This document shows, piece after piece, positions 28,150 to 40,900 of a stretch of DNA of 64,000 bases. This stretch comes from Boswellia sacra. Lineage: Eukaryota; Streptophyta; Magnoliopsida; Sapindales; Burseraceae. The notes below the pieces were generated by a model, which worked only from the letters and a program-made list of their open reading frames with translations, did no database searches and was not told the DNA's origin. The stretch spans positions 1 through 64,000 of the forward strand of contig SNVD02012307.1 in NCBI GenBank assembly GCA_013180625.2, read 5' to 3'. The position numbers and the translations under genes are program-made. Each line of letters opens with the position of its first letter. Within the stretch, counting starts at the first letter, position 1.

Positions 28150-30360
28150 GCCGAAAGTAGGCAGCGACCTCAGTGCGAATCTAAGCCCGTTGGAGGAGCA
28201 TCGGCTGCATGAACATTCGTGTCCACAGGATCAGATTCAGTTGGCTGCTGCCCTTCGTCGTCATTAGCCGAACCTCCGTCAGAATCTCCGTTCGAATCCT
28301 GAAATAAAGTAAACCTCAACGTCAGCTTAAGCATGGAAATCACATAATCTATTTTGTAAATACTGTAACGTACAGTGTCAGCATATCTTAAACGGCCACC
28401 CAGTCACCCAACAACCTTATGCAGAAGAACTATCTCCTCCCACATTTCCTTGTTCTTCGCCTGTAACAATGCAAGCTCACGCAGAACTATGCTTTGAAAC
28501 TCATCATGACTCGGCTGCACCTATATGTCATTATTAACGAGAGCCTTCATAAACCAATGGAGCAGCGAATGTAAACAAAAAAGAATATGAATGCAAATTC
28601 TCATTACATACCGATGAGCTTGGAGGTAGATCGTGTTTAGGGGGGAAATATCACGGTAGGTGGTCGCACGACCTAACGTCGAAATCGAATCGTCTGGATG
28701 TCCATAGTTGTAGAACGGCTCTGGTGCAAGACTAAAGGGGATACTGTCTCTGTCCACGTATGCCAGGCCTATCAACTGGACTATGTCGAGCATCATGACT
28801 TCCGAATAGATCCTCAAGACCGTGACAAACATCCACTGGTCATGTTGGACATAAGGGTGAAGCAGGCGATGGAGACCGCATACGAACATCAAATGCAGGA
28901 CTACCTGTGTCTCTGGCTGGCCCCACATCAGGTCTAATGAGGGGAACTATGATCAGGAGGAGGTGGAGCTAATGAACCCTCTGTCAGAAGTGGCTCAATG
29001 CTCTCAATGGGCAATAATGGAGCATCCACAGTTGTAACCTGAGCCACATATGCACCTCTCCAGATGCCAACCACTTTAGCGAGCCTTATACACCACTCTG
29101 TCGGTTGCTCCTCGTCAGACGGCTCCAGAAGGACGAGCGGGCGAGCCTGCATCAACAAATAATCCATCATGTTAAACAGTGATTCGGGGTGAACAAAAAC
29201 AGGACAATTTCATAAGATAGGGGAACCGTACGTACCAGCCTCCTGACCTGCAGGACATCATGTTTGACTATGTGCTCAGACGGGGTCTTAATTGTCTTCC
29301 ACTTCAATAACCGCGGTATCCTCCTCTCACAGTTCTTGCGCACTCGCCCAAAAGTCGCGCCAATGTACGACACAGCCTCGTACAACCAAATCTTAATAAC
29401 ATAAGGGTTATTTAGTGACACTATGTACTAAAATTTGTACGCCAAACAAAGAAAGAAATAAATACGTTAACACACATGTTTTGCAGTATGTACCTGAATG
29501 GCGTACGGGCACCCTTCTAAGTTATATCTCTTTACCTGCTTCGTCTTCGCTTGGGCTCGCTTCTTGTATTTTTCTAACCTCCCGATCAAAGCCTTCTTCA
29601 TTCCGCTAAGTGTCTTATCAAAGGACACCGAACCCCATGGATAATTATTAAAATTATCTAGTGTGTTGACAAAATTCAACCACATACGGGAGACAAGTTG
29701 ACGTCAATCCCGTGCCATGATACTACGTTCCAGCACATAGTACAACGCCAGCTTCATAACATTCTCAGATGGCATACGAGACACATTCAATTCCCGAAGT
29801 CTCCCATGAAAATCCTTAACCTCTACGTCCTCGCTCTCGAAGTATGTTTCCAACAAAGGGCACGGATTCAACACAGTCGGTATTGGTGGCATCGTGGAAG
29901 CAAATTTTAATCTAGTAACCAAACCAACCCGTGGGTAGAAAAACGAATCAATCTTCCTAGAAAGAAGGAAAAAATAAACATAAGATGGAAATAATGACAA
30001 AAAAAAAAACTGTAAATACCAGATGCTCAAAAATAAGAATTTTTAACTACATTGTAGTTTAAAACCATATTTTTATCTTGAATAAAGAACCACATCTCTT
30101 CATCATACCCCGTAGTGTTAACTTCCTACAGAAGCACATTGTATACCAGCTAAGATGGAAAGGACAGCTGACGGATGTCTAAGATAAATCCAAAATATGT
30201 ATCATGAAATATGTCTTTTTGCCTCGCTGTCAACTTCGCACAAATCCATTCTATACAGTCCAAACTTGCCAAGTTTGTAATCACCACATGGTAGTGCTCA
30301 TTATATGGTGTCTTCAGGGTGAAGGATAGTCCAAATTCACTTACTATTTGCTTCAACCAA
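28150..30360 (-). pseudogene. DUF1985-type (transposon-associated) gene, pseudogene copy 1
   Basis: Minus-strand exons, 5' to 3': LTARQKDIFHDTYFGFILDI with LVYNVLL (30,360-30,030), in the style of DUF1985; LNPCPLLETYFESEDVEVKD and NYPWGSVSFDKTLSGMKKAL (about 29,935-29,500); KIWLYEAVSYIGATFGRVRK (about 29,420-29,250); a Pro-rich segment; then a heptad-like ELALLQAKNKEMWEEIVLL and an acidic tail. DUF1985 proteins are common N-terminal partners of Ulp1-like proteases in plant transposons; no protease domain is seen. Lesions: two in-frame TAGs in the DUF1985 exon shared with copy 2, and a private TGA near 29,702 where copy 2 keeps CGA. Family assignment is from motif memory. Confidence 0.6.
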
Positions 30361-30539
30361 CAAATAAAAGGCTATTATGGTTAAATATGATACAAAAACG
30401 TCAAAAAAAAACAATGCAAAAACAAGCAACCTACCAAAATGCTCGGCAAAACTCGACAACAAAAGCTGACAAAACTCGACAATGTTGTTCGATCTCGGCA
30501 ACATAAACTGACAAAACTCATGTCCAATACCTCCAACTG

Positions 30540-30800
30540 ACTATACGACTTTGTCGGATGTCGGATTATTCGAGTGTCAGATTCATAATTCGACACTCGA
30601 CACAAGACCTACCGAGTGTCGAATTACGAATCCGACACTCGACGCAAGGCATTTCAACTGTCGGATTGGAATTTGACACTCGATGTCTTCGAAAATAAAC
30701 TGATATCAAGTGTCGGTTGTGCATCTGATAAAACTCGACACGACTCCACACTGACGTGTTGAGTGTCGAGATGTGTTGAGATAAAACCGACACTCTCCAT
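30540..30800. repeat. Cluster of CGACACTCG-type motifs, both orientations
   Basis: About nine near-copies of CGACACTCG or its complement CGAGTGTCG, some as facing pairs such as CCGAGTGTCGAA next to TCCGACACTCGAC, in about 260 bp upstream of the DUF1985 exons. It recurs at 55,010-55,260. Arrays of this kind resemble subterminal transposase-binding repeats, but no protein partner can be named. Confidence 0.65.
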
Positions 30801-30999
30801 CGTTTAACTCGCGACGAAACCCATCGGTTTTCATAGTTTTCATACACATCAAATCACATAAATCACCTAATAACACTAGATTTATCCCTAAAAACATAGA
30901 ATAACTTCACAAATCTGATGGAAACTCAAATCCTTAATTAAGATTTCCTAAAAACTCAATCAAATCTAACGAAAGAGAAAACAACCAAATAAATCACAA

Positions 31000-31080
31000 A
31001 AACAGATGAATAAGCGTACCTCAGTGTTGCTTATTCGTTCTCTCTACGTCATCTTGCTTCTGTCCTCAGAGTAGGCTCGT
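31000..31080 (-). other. Possible 5' untranslated exon of the DUF1985 gene
   Basis: On the minus strand an AACACTGAG stretch is followed by GTACGC, a fair splice donor, at about 31,018-31,023. The same donor is kept at 55,480 in unit 2. It could be the first noncoding exon of the gene downstream; no transcript data are available. Confidence 0.25.
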
Positions 31081-31217
31081 GTCAGTTTGTGTTTCCAGCG
31101 GTGTTGAAGGGTTTCGGATATATTTGTCTGAAGAGGGAAATAGGGCTTAGGGAATAATTTAAGAGGTTAAGGGTATTTGAGTCTTTTTATCAAGAAAGTG
31201 TTTATGGCATGAAAATT

Positions 31218-32733
31218 GGGCCAATCACATAGGCCTCCCCTTGGTTTTTACTTAGTTTCGTTGATATTCACTGTTTGCCACTTTTAATCATCGCCTAGAT
31301 CCCTTCCGTCAGATTTTTATTTAAGCTATAGATTATGCTATTAAATAATCTAAATTTTAACTTGTTGCCATTTGTTGGCGCTCGAACCCAGGACCTCCTA
31401 TCTTCTACAGGGCATGCTCACCACCAAACTACAACATATTTATCCATAGAGTTAACAAGAAGTAAGCTATAATTTATTTAAATTAATTATACATTTATAC
31501 ATTTTAATAAATTAATTAATTTACTAATAAGAATTAATAGATTAAAATAGATTAAAATAAAATTAATAAAATAAATTAATAAATCTATAATTCCTCTTAT
31601 TTAATTTATAATTGATTAAAATAAATTATAAATTTTAATTAATTTATTAACATAAAACCCTAAATTTATTAATAGGAAGTAATAAATTAAAATAGATTAA
31701 AATATAAATTAATAAAATAAATTCATAATTCTACAGTTCCTCTTATTTAATTTATACTTGATTAAAATTAATTATAAATTTTAATTAATTTATTAAAATA
31801 AATTTATAAATCTATTAATAAGAATTAATAAATTCAAATATATTTTAATAAAAATTAATAAATCTATAGCTCCTCTTATCTTGCTCATAATTGATTAAAA
31901 TTAATTATAAATTTTAATTAATTTATTAAAATAAATTAATAAATTTATTAATAAGAATTAATCAATAAAAATAAAAATATATTAAAATAAATATCAAACG
32001 AAAATAAATTAATAAATTTAGATTAAAATAGAAATTAAACAAAAATAAATTAAAATTTTAGATTAAAAAATTGAACAAAAATAATCAGCTTAATTTTTGT
32101 ATATTTTTGTTGGTATTTTTTAACGGTTTTGTAATTTTATTGTATCAAAAATTAAAAAATTATAATTTTTAGATATTTTGTTGAGTATTTTGTGAATTTT
32201 TAAATATATTTGTGGATATTTTATGGGGTATTTTTCAATTGTTTGAAATTTAATTGTATATTGAAATGCCTTGATAATATGAAAAATGAATATTATGAAA
32301 AATAAAATAAGTATTTTTTATATATTTGAATATATTTGAAAATTTTAATTAAATAAAATTAGCATATTCTTTGAGCAACTAAATCCAATAATTGATTCCT
32401 TAAAATAGTATTACAATAAATAATAAAGTATGGTATGTTGAACAACTTTAAGCAATTGATGTAGTGCTAAGAAAGTTATACTGCCTTCTTGGAGGAATGG
32501 GTTCGAATCACACTAATTTCATTAGCTAACCTTTTATAAATTTGTTCAGAGGGTATTTTCGTAATTGTAACGATTTTGGATGGAATAGTGATGTCATCTA
32601 ACAGCAAAAGTGACGGAATGGGTCTCCATGATGAATTTCAAAAAAGTCAGGGGTATGCGGTGATGAAAAGTGATAAACAGTGAATATGGACGAAATTAAG
32701 CCAAAACTGAGGGGGTGTCTGTGTGATTAACCC
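31218..32733. mobile_element. 1.5-kb long-terminal-inverted-repeat element with tRNA-like modules
   Basis: The left end (GGGCCAATCACATAGGCCTC, then TTTCGTTGATATTCACTGTT) matches the reverse complement of the right end (GGGTTAATCACACAGACACC, then TTTCGTCCATATTCACTGTT) for about 100 bp. Weaker similarity runs inward to a block holding a TCGAACCCA sequence in both arms. The core (about 31,440-32,400) is extremely AT-rich, with repeated TTAATTAATTTATTAAAATA-type motifs. No ORF, so non-autonomous. Flanks do not give a clean target duplication. Superfamily unknown. Confidence 0.7.
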
Positions 32734-33555
32734 ATGTTAGAAAATTTTTCAAGATGTGTCCAAATTGCAATGGGAGTCCCTAATTGTGTCTATTTTTCAG
32801 GATGTGTCCAAATGCACTAGGTTTTACAAATTTCATATCCTGTCCGACATTATCCAATGTCTGTCGACAGTGCAACAAAAAGCGTCTAGTTTTCAGCACG
32901 ATCATAATATGCAAATTTTTTGAAGGATCCGCTCATCAAAGAAACGTCAAAATAAACTAATTTTTATATTTTTATAACATAATTTTATAAATGTCTTGAG
33001 TTATATCATTTTTTATTGGAATATTAAGAAGTATAATCCACAGAAATACATATTAAGTTTTTGCAAGAACATATTTAGGAATATTTTTCAAAAAAGTATT
33101 TTATTTTTACCACTTATTTAATTTGATTATACCGAATATTATATCATTACTTATATTATAATGTTAAAACGTTTTCAAGCACATCACAATTGTTTTGAGA
33201 CAGATAAAAAAAATTACTAATCGATCACTTTCCATATTTATATCGTAATTTTAATATCCTAAATATTTTGAAATTATTTAGAAAGTTATATCGTTTATTA
33301 TGTAAAATCAATGTCTGTATAACATTTTTTTCCACCTTGGCTATATTTGTAATTCAAGTATTTTAACTATTTTCACGAAACAAGAAGTGATAATAGGGTT
33401 TAATTCATCTTCGTTCTCATAAAATTTTTGTTACCCCGCGTTCACTTTCCTAAATGGATAGTCTTAATTGTCCAATTGCATCAGCTTCCATCCTAAACTT
33501 TTGCAACTTCGTGAAAGCCTCCATGCTAAGAAACTTTAGTTCAAATTCAGACCCT
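32734..33555. other. Spacer at the end of unit 1
   Basis: AT-rich, no gene recognised. Positions 32,734-33,100 recur at 57,195-57,555. The last 455 bp are unique in the window and lead into unit 2 at CTGAGTTCATATATCACC. Confidence 0.5.
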
Positions 33556-35219
33556 GAGTTCATATATCACCAAAACGGAACTTTGATGGTATGGTTTTAG
33601 ACTGGGGTGATAGAGAACATGTCTCAAGCTAGGACACACAAAGTTGAGATGTTTCAGTTTAATTCCTTACCTAAGATGTTTCGAGACATATGGTTGGGAT
33701 TATTACAATCCAGATTTGGGTAACAAGTCAAAAGACCCTCAAGATCGACTCCTATAAGTAAAACTTAAAGCCAACGGATACAAATTCAACCTTAATATTT
33801 TAAACCCTCTCACAAATAAGAGTCTTACATGTAATTAGTTCCACGTAACCTCATGCCATTATTGTTGACGGCTGAAACATCAATAAATCAAGGTGGTTAA
33901 GAAATCACTTTATCTCAAAACTTAAGCTAAAAATTGTATACCCATACAATAAAATTGAGCTCCAACATGTACCATGCATTTAACGATGTTCATGAAGATA
34001 AAATGATAGCGATTACTTAAAAGTGGATGATACATTCAACGCATGAGCTTGCTTTAATCCACCATTCTCCATTGCAATTGGAACTTAGTATAATCTCAAT
34101 GCATCCCGTACAAAACAATGCAGTGATTGATGGATACAGATAATTCAAGACATCCTGTCCATAACATACTCTCCATGAATGCATCCTAGAGGGATACTTC
34201 CTATGCCATCATCATCATGCATTTCCTTATAACAGCGCACAGAAAAATGAACCCAGTTGAGGAGATGTATAACAAATTATGACCAGAGATCTTATGTCGA
34301 TGACATCAGATGGTAGTATTTCTACTCAAGGATAGCCAAAAAAGTGCACCAGAGTTTACCTTCCTATAAACATGTAGATGGCAGACTAGAAGTTCACAAG
34401 TTTGATAGCTCATCTCTGCTCTTCAAATTTAATTATATAGCAATTAACGATGGATGTAGAGCTCTTCACTGTTGTTTTACAATGCCAGTATAGCATAGAT
34501 AGGAATTGTGATATATGCAGAGTGAGGATAACATAACAACCAAGTTGAGGTGTATGCATCTACCAAGTAAAACCAGAATGAAAATTCAAATGCCGAGTGT
34601 CTGCATGAGAAATGCAGAACATATAATAACGAAATCGATACTAATTGTATACCACATACAGTAGCAGTGAAGCTCTCCTCCTCGCCTCAGTTGATGACTT
34701 CCTCTAACCTGAATTACAGCATAAGTTAACTTTTGCCAACCAAACATCTCTAACCATCTTCCATCACTGCTTTGAATCAGATATCTCATTCAATGCTGAT
34801 GCAAGTCTGCAGGCAGCAAATAAAACAGATTTACTTAGTCCCCTTTCACTTTGACCGGCGGCACATAAGTTTTCACTCTAAGTAGCATTGTGCAAGCTTG
34901 AATTCTTTTTTACCTTTTTCGATCACAAGATTCAGTGACTTGAGTTTGGATTTTTGAGAAATTGGACATTCTTTCTTTGAAAAATTTCCTGGCCTCAGAA
35001 TGAGTGTCTCGAAACCTGATAAGGCCTATTCCAACTGGCAACAAGGATGGGTACAGAACTAGGAGAAACATCATGTATCGTGATAAAAGCTCAGGTTTTT
35101 ATTGGCATCAACTAAACTGTTGTCCTTAGTGGCTGTAAATGGCCTAGCAGAAACGAGCTTTATTTGAGCTAGAATGTAGATGAGGCTTCTTGCTCAACAG
35201 GATTATCACCATTAGTCAA
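33556..35219. other. Unit 2 left part without recognisable gene
   Basis: Counterpart of 17,233-18,917. No coding exon recognised. It lies 3' of the last TEBICHI exon on the minus strand. Confidence 0.5.
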
Positions 35220-36638
35220 CAATAGCGGTCGAGAGCTGGGGGACATCTAACCCGAGTGATTTAAAAGCTGAGAAGGCAGCAATCCTGGCCTCTTCTGCTT
35301 TTTCAAGAATAATTTTGTGCGCCCCATTCTTGATCTTTTTTGCTAGTCCTAACTGTATTCCTTTTTGTGCTGAACCTTCTAGTCTTATGATGAACTTTGC
35401 ATTATTAATTCATCTCTTAGCAAAACAGGCAAAAAAATATAGCAGACATTACAGATAATAAATATGAAAACATTGAAAGTCGAACTGAAATAATAGTGGC
35501 CTGTAGTGCTGTACAAATGAAATCAACTTTCTTTAGCATTTTCTTGCTTCACTTACTAACAACAAAAGAGTTCTAGCTACAAATGCGTCACCTCTTTTTC
35601 TACATATTTTCTTTTCCCATTAATGCAACTATCTTCCATTGCAAATCTGTGTTAAGAGTTATTAATCGTCGTTCCATAACATCCATAAAAAAAAACTTGA
35701 AAAGGTGCAAACTTAAAATGTTCTTCTAGGAGCCAATATACAAGAGTCATCGAATAAATAAACCTTGTCGACAGGGAGAAGTGAACTAAGATTCAAACTC
35801 AGAACAATTATGTTTGGTGAATAGACTTCATAAAATGAACAAAAAGAGATCAAATTACAAAAGCCATAGAAAAAATATCTTCAAGACATTCACCTTGTGC
35901 AGTCCACGATGAAGATTCACAAAGAGCTTTGACAATGTCAGGAATGGATGCTTCAGCAACTTCCAGAAATGTACGCAAGCCAGCTTTATACAGTGCCCTT
36001 GCCCGAGAACCCTTGAAAACAGACAAATATCAAAGTAAAAATATATGTTGAAGCTTAAACATTATTGTTGAATACTTACCTATTAACTTAAGCGTTTAGA
36101 TCATGTAGTGGAATCAAAGCCAAGTTGATCAAATTGTCCCATTTTCGGATCCCGTTATTAATATTAAGTAAAGTATAACAAGCTATATTTGTGTTAAGAA
36201 ATTATGTTTACAACTATGACTATATGGTGGTGTTTAGTTAATATACAAGAGTGCATGAAGGGGCATTTAATAGAAGGGCAGACCTTAATAAAACGAATGT
36301 GAATGTGATTACCTTCACATATGGAATCGCTGTAAGTTCTACAATCTCTGCCCTAACTCCAAATGAAACACGATTTTGAAACTTAGCAACCAAGCCTTCA
36401 AGATCATACCATCCAAGCCTCTCACAGAGCACAGAAACCATACATGCAAACCTTCCAGCATTCTCTTGTAAGGCTTGAACCATGCCTCTTGCCACTTTAA
36501 AAGCTTCACAAACCTCAAGCACTGGAACTTCCTTCTTATCAGACGGAGAAGAATATGCATTTAGCAAAAACAATAACAAAAAGGTTGAGAAAAGGTAGTA
36601 CCTACAGTATACAACTTGATTTCAACATATGTGCGTGT

Positions 36639-36658
36639 GAGAGAGAGAGAGAGAGAGA
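36639..36658. repeat. GA microsatellite
   Basis: Run of GA dinucleotides in a TEBICHI intron of unit 2. The matching site in unit 3 is longer and also carries a GT run. Confidence 0.8.
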
Positions 36659-37653
36659 TTACAGTCACCAAACCTATTAAATATGAGTAGAAAAGAATAG
36701 AGGGGTTTTTTTTTTTTGGTCATATACCTTAGGTGGAGCTAGAAACAAAACAATGCCAGTGTTATGCCTAATTAGATTGTAAGGTATCGACATTACATAA
36801 TAGCTATGACCACAGTTATAATGAACGCAAAAGTTTCAAGATAGAAGAACACTAAAAATAAAGAATGAAACCTGCACTAATCTTGACAATATGAGGGCAA
36901 CATAGAATCGTTTACACACTCTAAGTTTCTGCTCATCTGAAGGCATGCTATTGTTGGTGATTCCAGGTCGGCACTCAAGTTTGCCATGCAACCCTATGAT
37001 GTTATCTCTCAATCTACTTGAAGCTCGTATAGGTGCACCATGTGCCATCCGCATTAAAAATGGCTCTGTCACTCATACTCGATTGCCAACTGACTGAATT
37101 TCATATCCCATAAAAGAAAAAGTTTTATCGTCATTAAAGACAAAACCCCCAAAATTATATATAAAATGAAAGTAACTACCAAAATCACTAGGAGAAAGAT
37201 GAAAATCAAATCAAATTTTATCAAGAAACTTGACATCATCGTTACTCCTTTGGCTTATCACTGACAGTGTGCTCAAGGTTCTCGAACTAAGAAACAGATT
37301 TTAGAAGCCAAAGCCAAAAAAGCATATCCTAAGCGATTGTGATAATGGGGTTCATTTAAATGATATAATCATGATGAAATAGAAGAAGTACTGAAAGCAA
37401 TTCACTTAACAAAGTATGGAGATTAAAACTCCTCAAGACAATAACATCACCAACACCATGGCACTATCTAAGCTCAAAGGTTAGATTCAAGGAATGCTAT
37501 CAAAACAGTATCAAAGTTACTCGGCCATGAATTCAGTCTTGACTCTTGAAGTAAAATTTAAGCATAGCCCATGAGACAGACCAATAGACAACAATATGAA
37601 TAAAAAGGATCCATGTTGTACCTATTTCTAAACACGTTGTAAACACGCCTCTA

Positions 37654-37959
<306 letters not shown>

Positions 37960-40900
37960 CTATGCACGAAGAAAAGAACAACTATTGGAATGAGAACTCA
38001 AGGCTTAAGAATCTATAAGTACAAACTCATAGCTTCATGATTTGATACAAAAATTAAAGTATAATCAAGAAGTAAAAAGGTCATTATCAAAATACGAATT
38101 ATGGAAGGTAGAAGAACAAAAATAATACTGTGAGTCCAGCATGATGATAAGCAACACCAAAAGGACGAGTTTCTTCCAATATAGGATCCAATCCAATAGG
38201 ACACCTTCGCAATGCATCAATGGCTGAGCTAATATCAACAAACTTGCTATCACTACTGTGGATGTTGATACAAAGTTTCTTAAGGAAGTTTGAGACATGC
38301 CTTGCAGTTTATTCACATCCCTTACGGCTAGAGCAGAATATTAATACTGAATGGCCCTCTTGAACAACCTAAGAAACATTTGCAATATTCATAATTGCTC
38401 AACTTTCAATGTCATGCCTTGTTAAGGCCCATTTAAATAAGTAAAGGGACAAAAACCTCATTGCACAATTCAACAATATGATCAGGATCTTTTCCTCCAA
38501 TGTAAGCTGCTTTTGGAATCATTCTAACGACATTGAAATTCGTATCATAAATGGTATTGCCAACTTTAATATATTCCCCCAGGGGAACAGGTCGAAAATC
38601 TGTTTCATATAATGCTGCCTGTTTGCAAAGTTGTGTAAATAAATAAAACATAATCAATTTAAAATGGAAGAAAGAGCAAACAAAGATGTACTATCAACGA
38701 TCAACCTAAATTTTGACAGATATATCAAATAAACAAATGACATTCCAATCAATTGGAATGTCCTCCTAATAGAAATAAAAAAACCTAAGATGTGAGTTAA
38801 AACTGAGCAAGAATTTTATTTAAGTCATTAGCGTATACAAATTCCATCACCTAAAAAAAGTTTCTTTGAAGATTACTTGAATTGCTAAGTTATAGTGTTT
38901 CATTTTATGACTGATCATGAATGAACAAAAACAAGCTTGTACAAAATTTGAACATAAAAATGCATGTAAAGAAAAAGATGAAATAATTTACCACCTCAAT
39001 AAGTCAAAATGTTACTGAAAGTATGAATAACTTTAAAATTTAAATAATTATAGGAGACACTGAACCAATATGCAAAACCGTAGAATTATAGAAACCTCTT
39101 GTTAGGTTTCTGCAAAGCTAAATAGGCCCAGTTACTTAGATCCTTTTAACAATAAATATTCTCTCCTAAAAATACCACCAACAATAATGATGTACACATC
39201 TACAATAGCAAACAATCCATATATATTTGATGGTCACTTTTCCTTCTATTCAGTGCTATCACTATACATGGAAGTTGACCGAAAAATCGGACTGTCAAAT
39301 TCAAAATTCTACTTACTTGTAGCCAATCCACAGCTGCTGACACATTTGGCATTGTAGCACTCATAACAACAATTTGCAGGCCGTAAGCAGGGTCTATCTT
39401 ACCACTCCTCATACCTGAACTTTCTCCACTACTTGAATATGAAACGCCTTCACCAGCTGCATAGCGAAGCTTTGTCAACAACAATTCTAAGAGATAACCT
39501 CTATTCTGCTCAGCAACCTGTCAAAAAGTACAAGCATGAGAACCATCTTGAAGTATCCGTTCACATAGCACAAACCTAAAGGACATGAAAGGACATTGAA
39601 CAGAAATTCAAATGCAAAATATGTAGCATATCCACAAAATAATTTACTAATACCACAAAATACACAATAAAGCATACCATGTGCAGTTCATCTATCACCA
39701 TAATGCCAATTTCTAACAAATGACACTCTTCCAGCAGTTCATTTATTAGAGAGGTTGCCTTCTCTATAGTACATACAGCTATAGAAGTACCTTTAGGAAG
39801 TGATCTGCCACCCTGATTTCCGTAATAACTACGAACATGCTTACCAAGTGGTTGAAGAAGGATCTCCAGATGTTCTGTCTGAAATAAATTCATGAAACGC
39901 ATAAAAAATAATTTGATGACAGACAAAAAATAAATTAATGAAACACGTAAAAAATAAGTTATCAATCAGTGATTAATATATGTATTTTAAGAATGGAGAA
40001 TCATAGCTGTCAAAGATAATATATGTATTTTAAGAATGGAGAATCATAGCTGTCAAAGTACCTTTTCTGCACAAATTGATACATAAGGAAGCACAAGCAG
40101 CGCCATTTTTCCCGTTGAGATTACCCGCCTCAACATTAAAATTTCTGCAACAAGGCTTTTTCCAGCACTATGGTAGAAAGAAAATTCACCAACATATGGA
40201 TGCAACCAAACACGTTAAGAACCTAGAGAAAGGAATAAAACTTTCTCTACAAATATCAGAGGTGCTATCTAAGTAACTACGATGCGATAAAAGACAAATT
40301 TAAATCTACAACACAATGTGACAAAGAACTTCAGATTTAAGATTATTTTAAGACATTATGAAATTCAATTACTTAAAGAGAATACCTTGTCGAAGCACAA
40401 TAGACAAGATTTCACTTCTGCAAGACACCATCCACCTGAAGGCAATCAACCTGAAAAACAATAATATTACATTAAGATTTTAAACTAAGTAATATCTTAA
40501 CCTTCAACCAAAGTAATCTCCAACCCTAACACAGCACAATTTAAGTATATTCATCTAATACCACCTCAACTTGGATACAACAATCTAATTTTTGAGTATC
40601 CCAGTTCAAAGTGCATACTTCAAATGTACATTAATTTCATATGAATGTTGCATATGGGAATAACAATGAAAATGACTCAAATTTGAAGATTTCCACACCC
40701 TGATCACGGGCATGAAGATCAATAACCTAAAATTATATAACACAAACAAATTGATCTCTCAACAAGCAGGGCTGTACCATTTCAACCAACCAAAAAATTA
40801 GCAAAGTGTTAGTTCAAATTTTTTTATGTACCTGCCATGGATATAGTTTTGAAATTCCTCTCTTCTCATATATGCTACAAAGTTCTAAAGGAAGCCAACT

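Noticed and set aside
30706..30897. Short minus-strand proteins in the motif cluster (also 55,167-55,358)
   Set aside because: These frames arise from the repeated CGACACTCG motifs, which lack stops in some frames; no known domain and no codon-level conservation between the units.
31376..31440. A functional tRNA gene on the minus strand
   Set aside because: Only A-box-like and B-box-like pieces are present; a full cloverleaf with paired acceptor stem could not be drawn by eye, and the site is repeated inside a transposon-like arm.
36720..36790. A coding exon reading NLIRHNAGIVLFL on the minus strand
   Set aside because: Although followed by a GT, it lies between two TEBICHI exons that join sensibly without it, and it has no match to the family that I can recall.
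39200..39965. An intact, expressed TEBICHI helicase
   Set aside because: Individual helicase exons are open, but the copy has several in-frame stops elsewhere and lacks motif VI and the polymerase domain.
40690..40730. An extra TEBICHI exon reading VIDLHARDQGVEIFKF
   Set aside because: It is open in frame on the minus strand but lies between two well-bounded exons, and the coding sense joins SKLYPWQ directly to VDCLQVDG. It is probably intron sequence.
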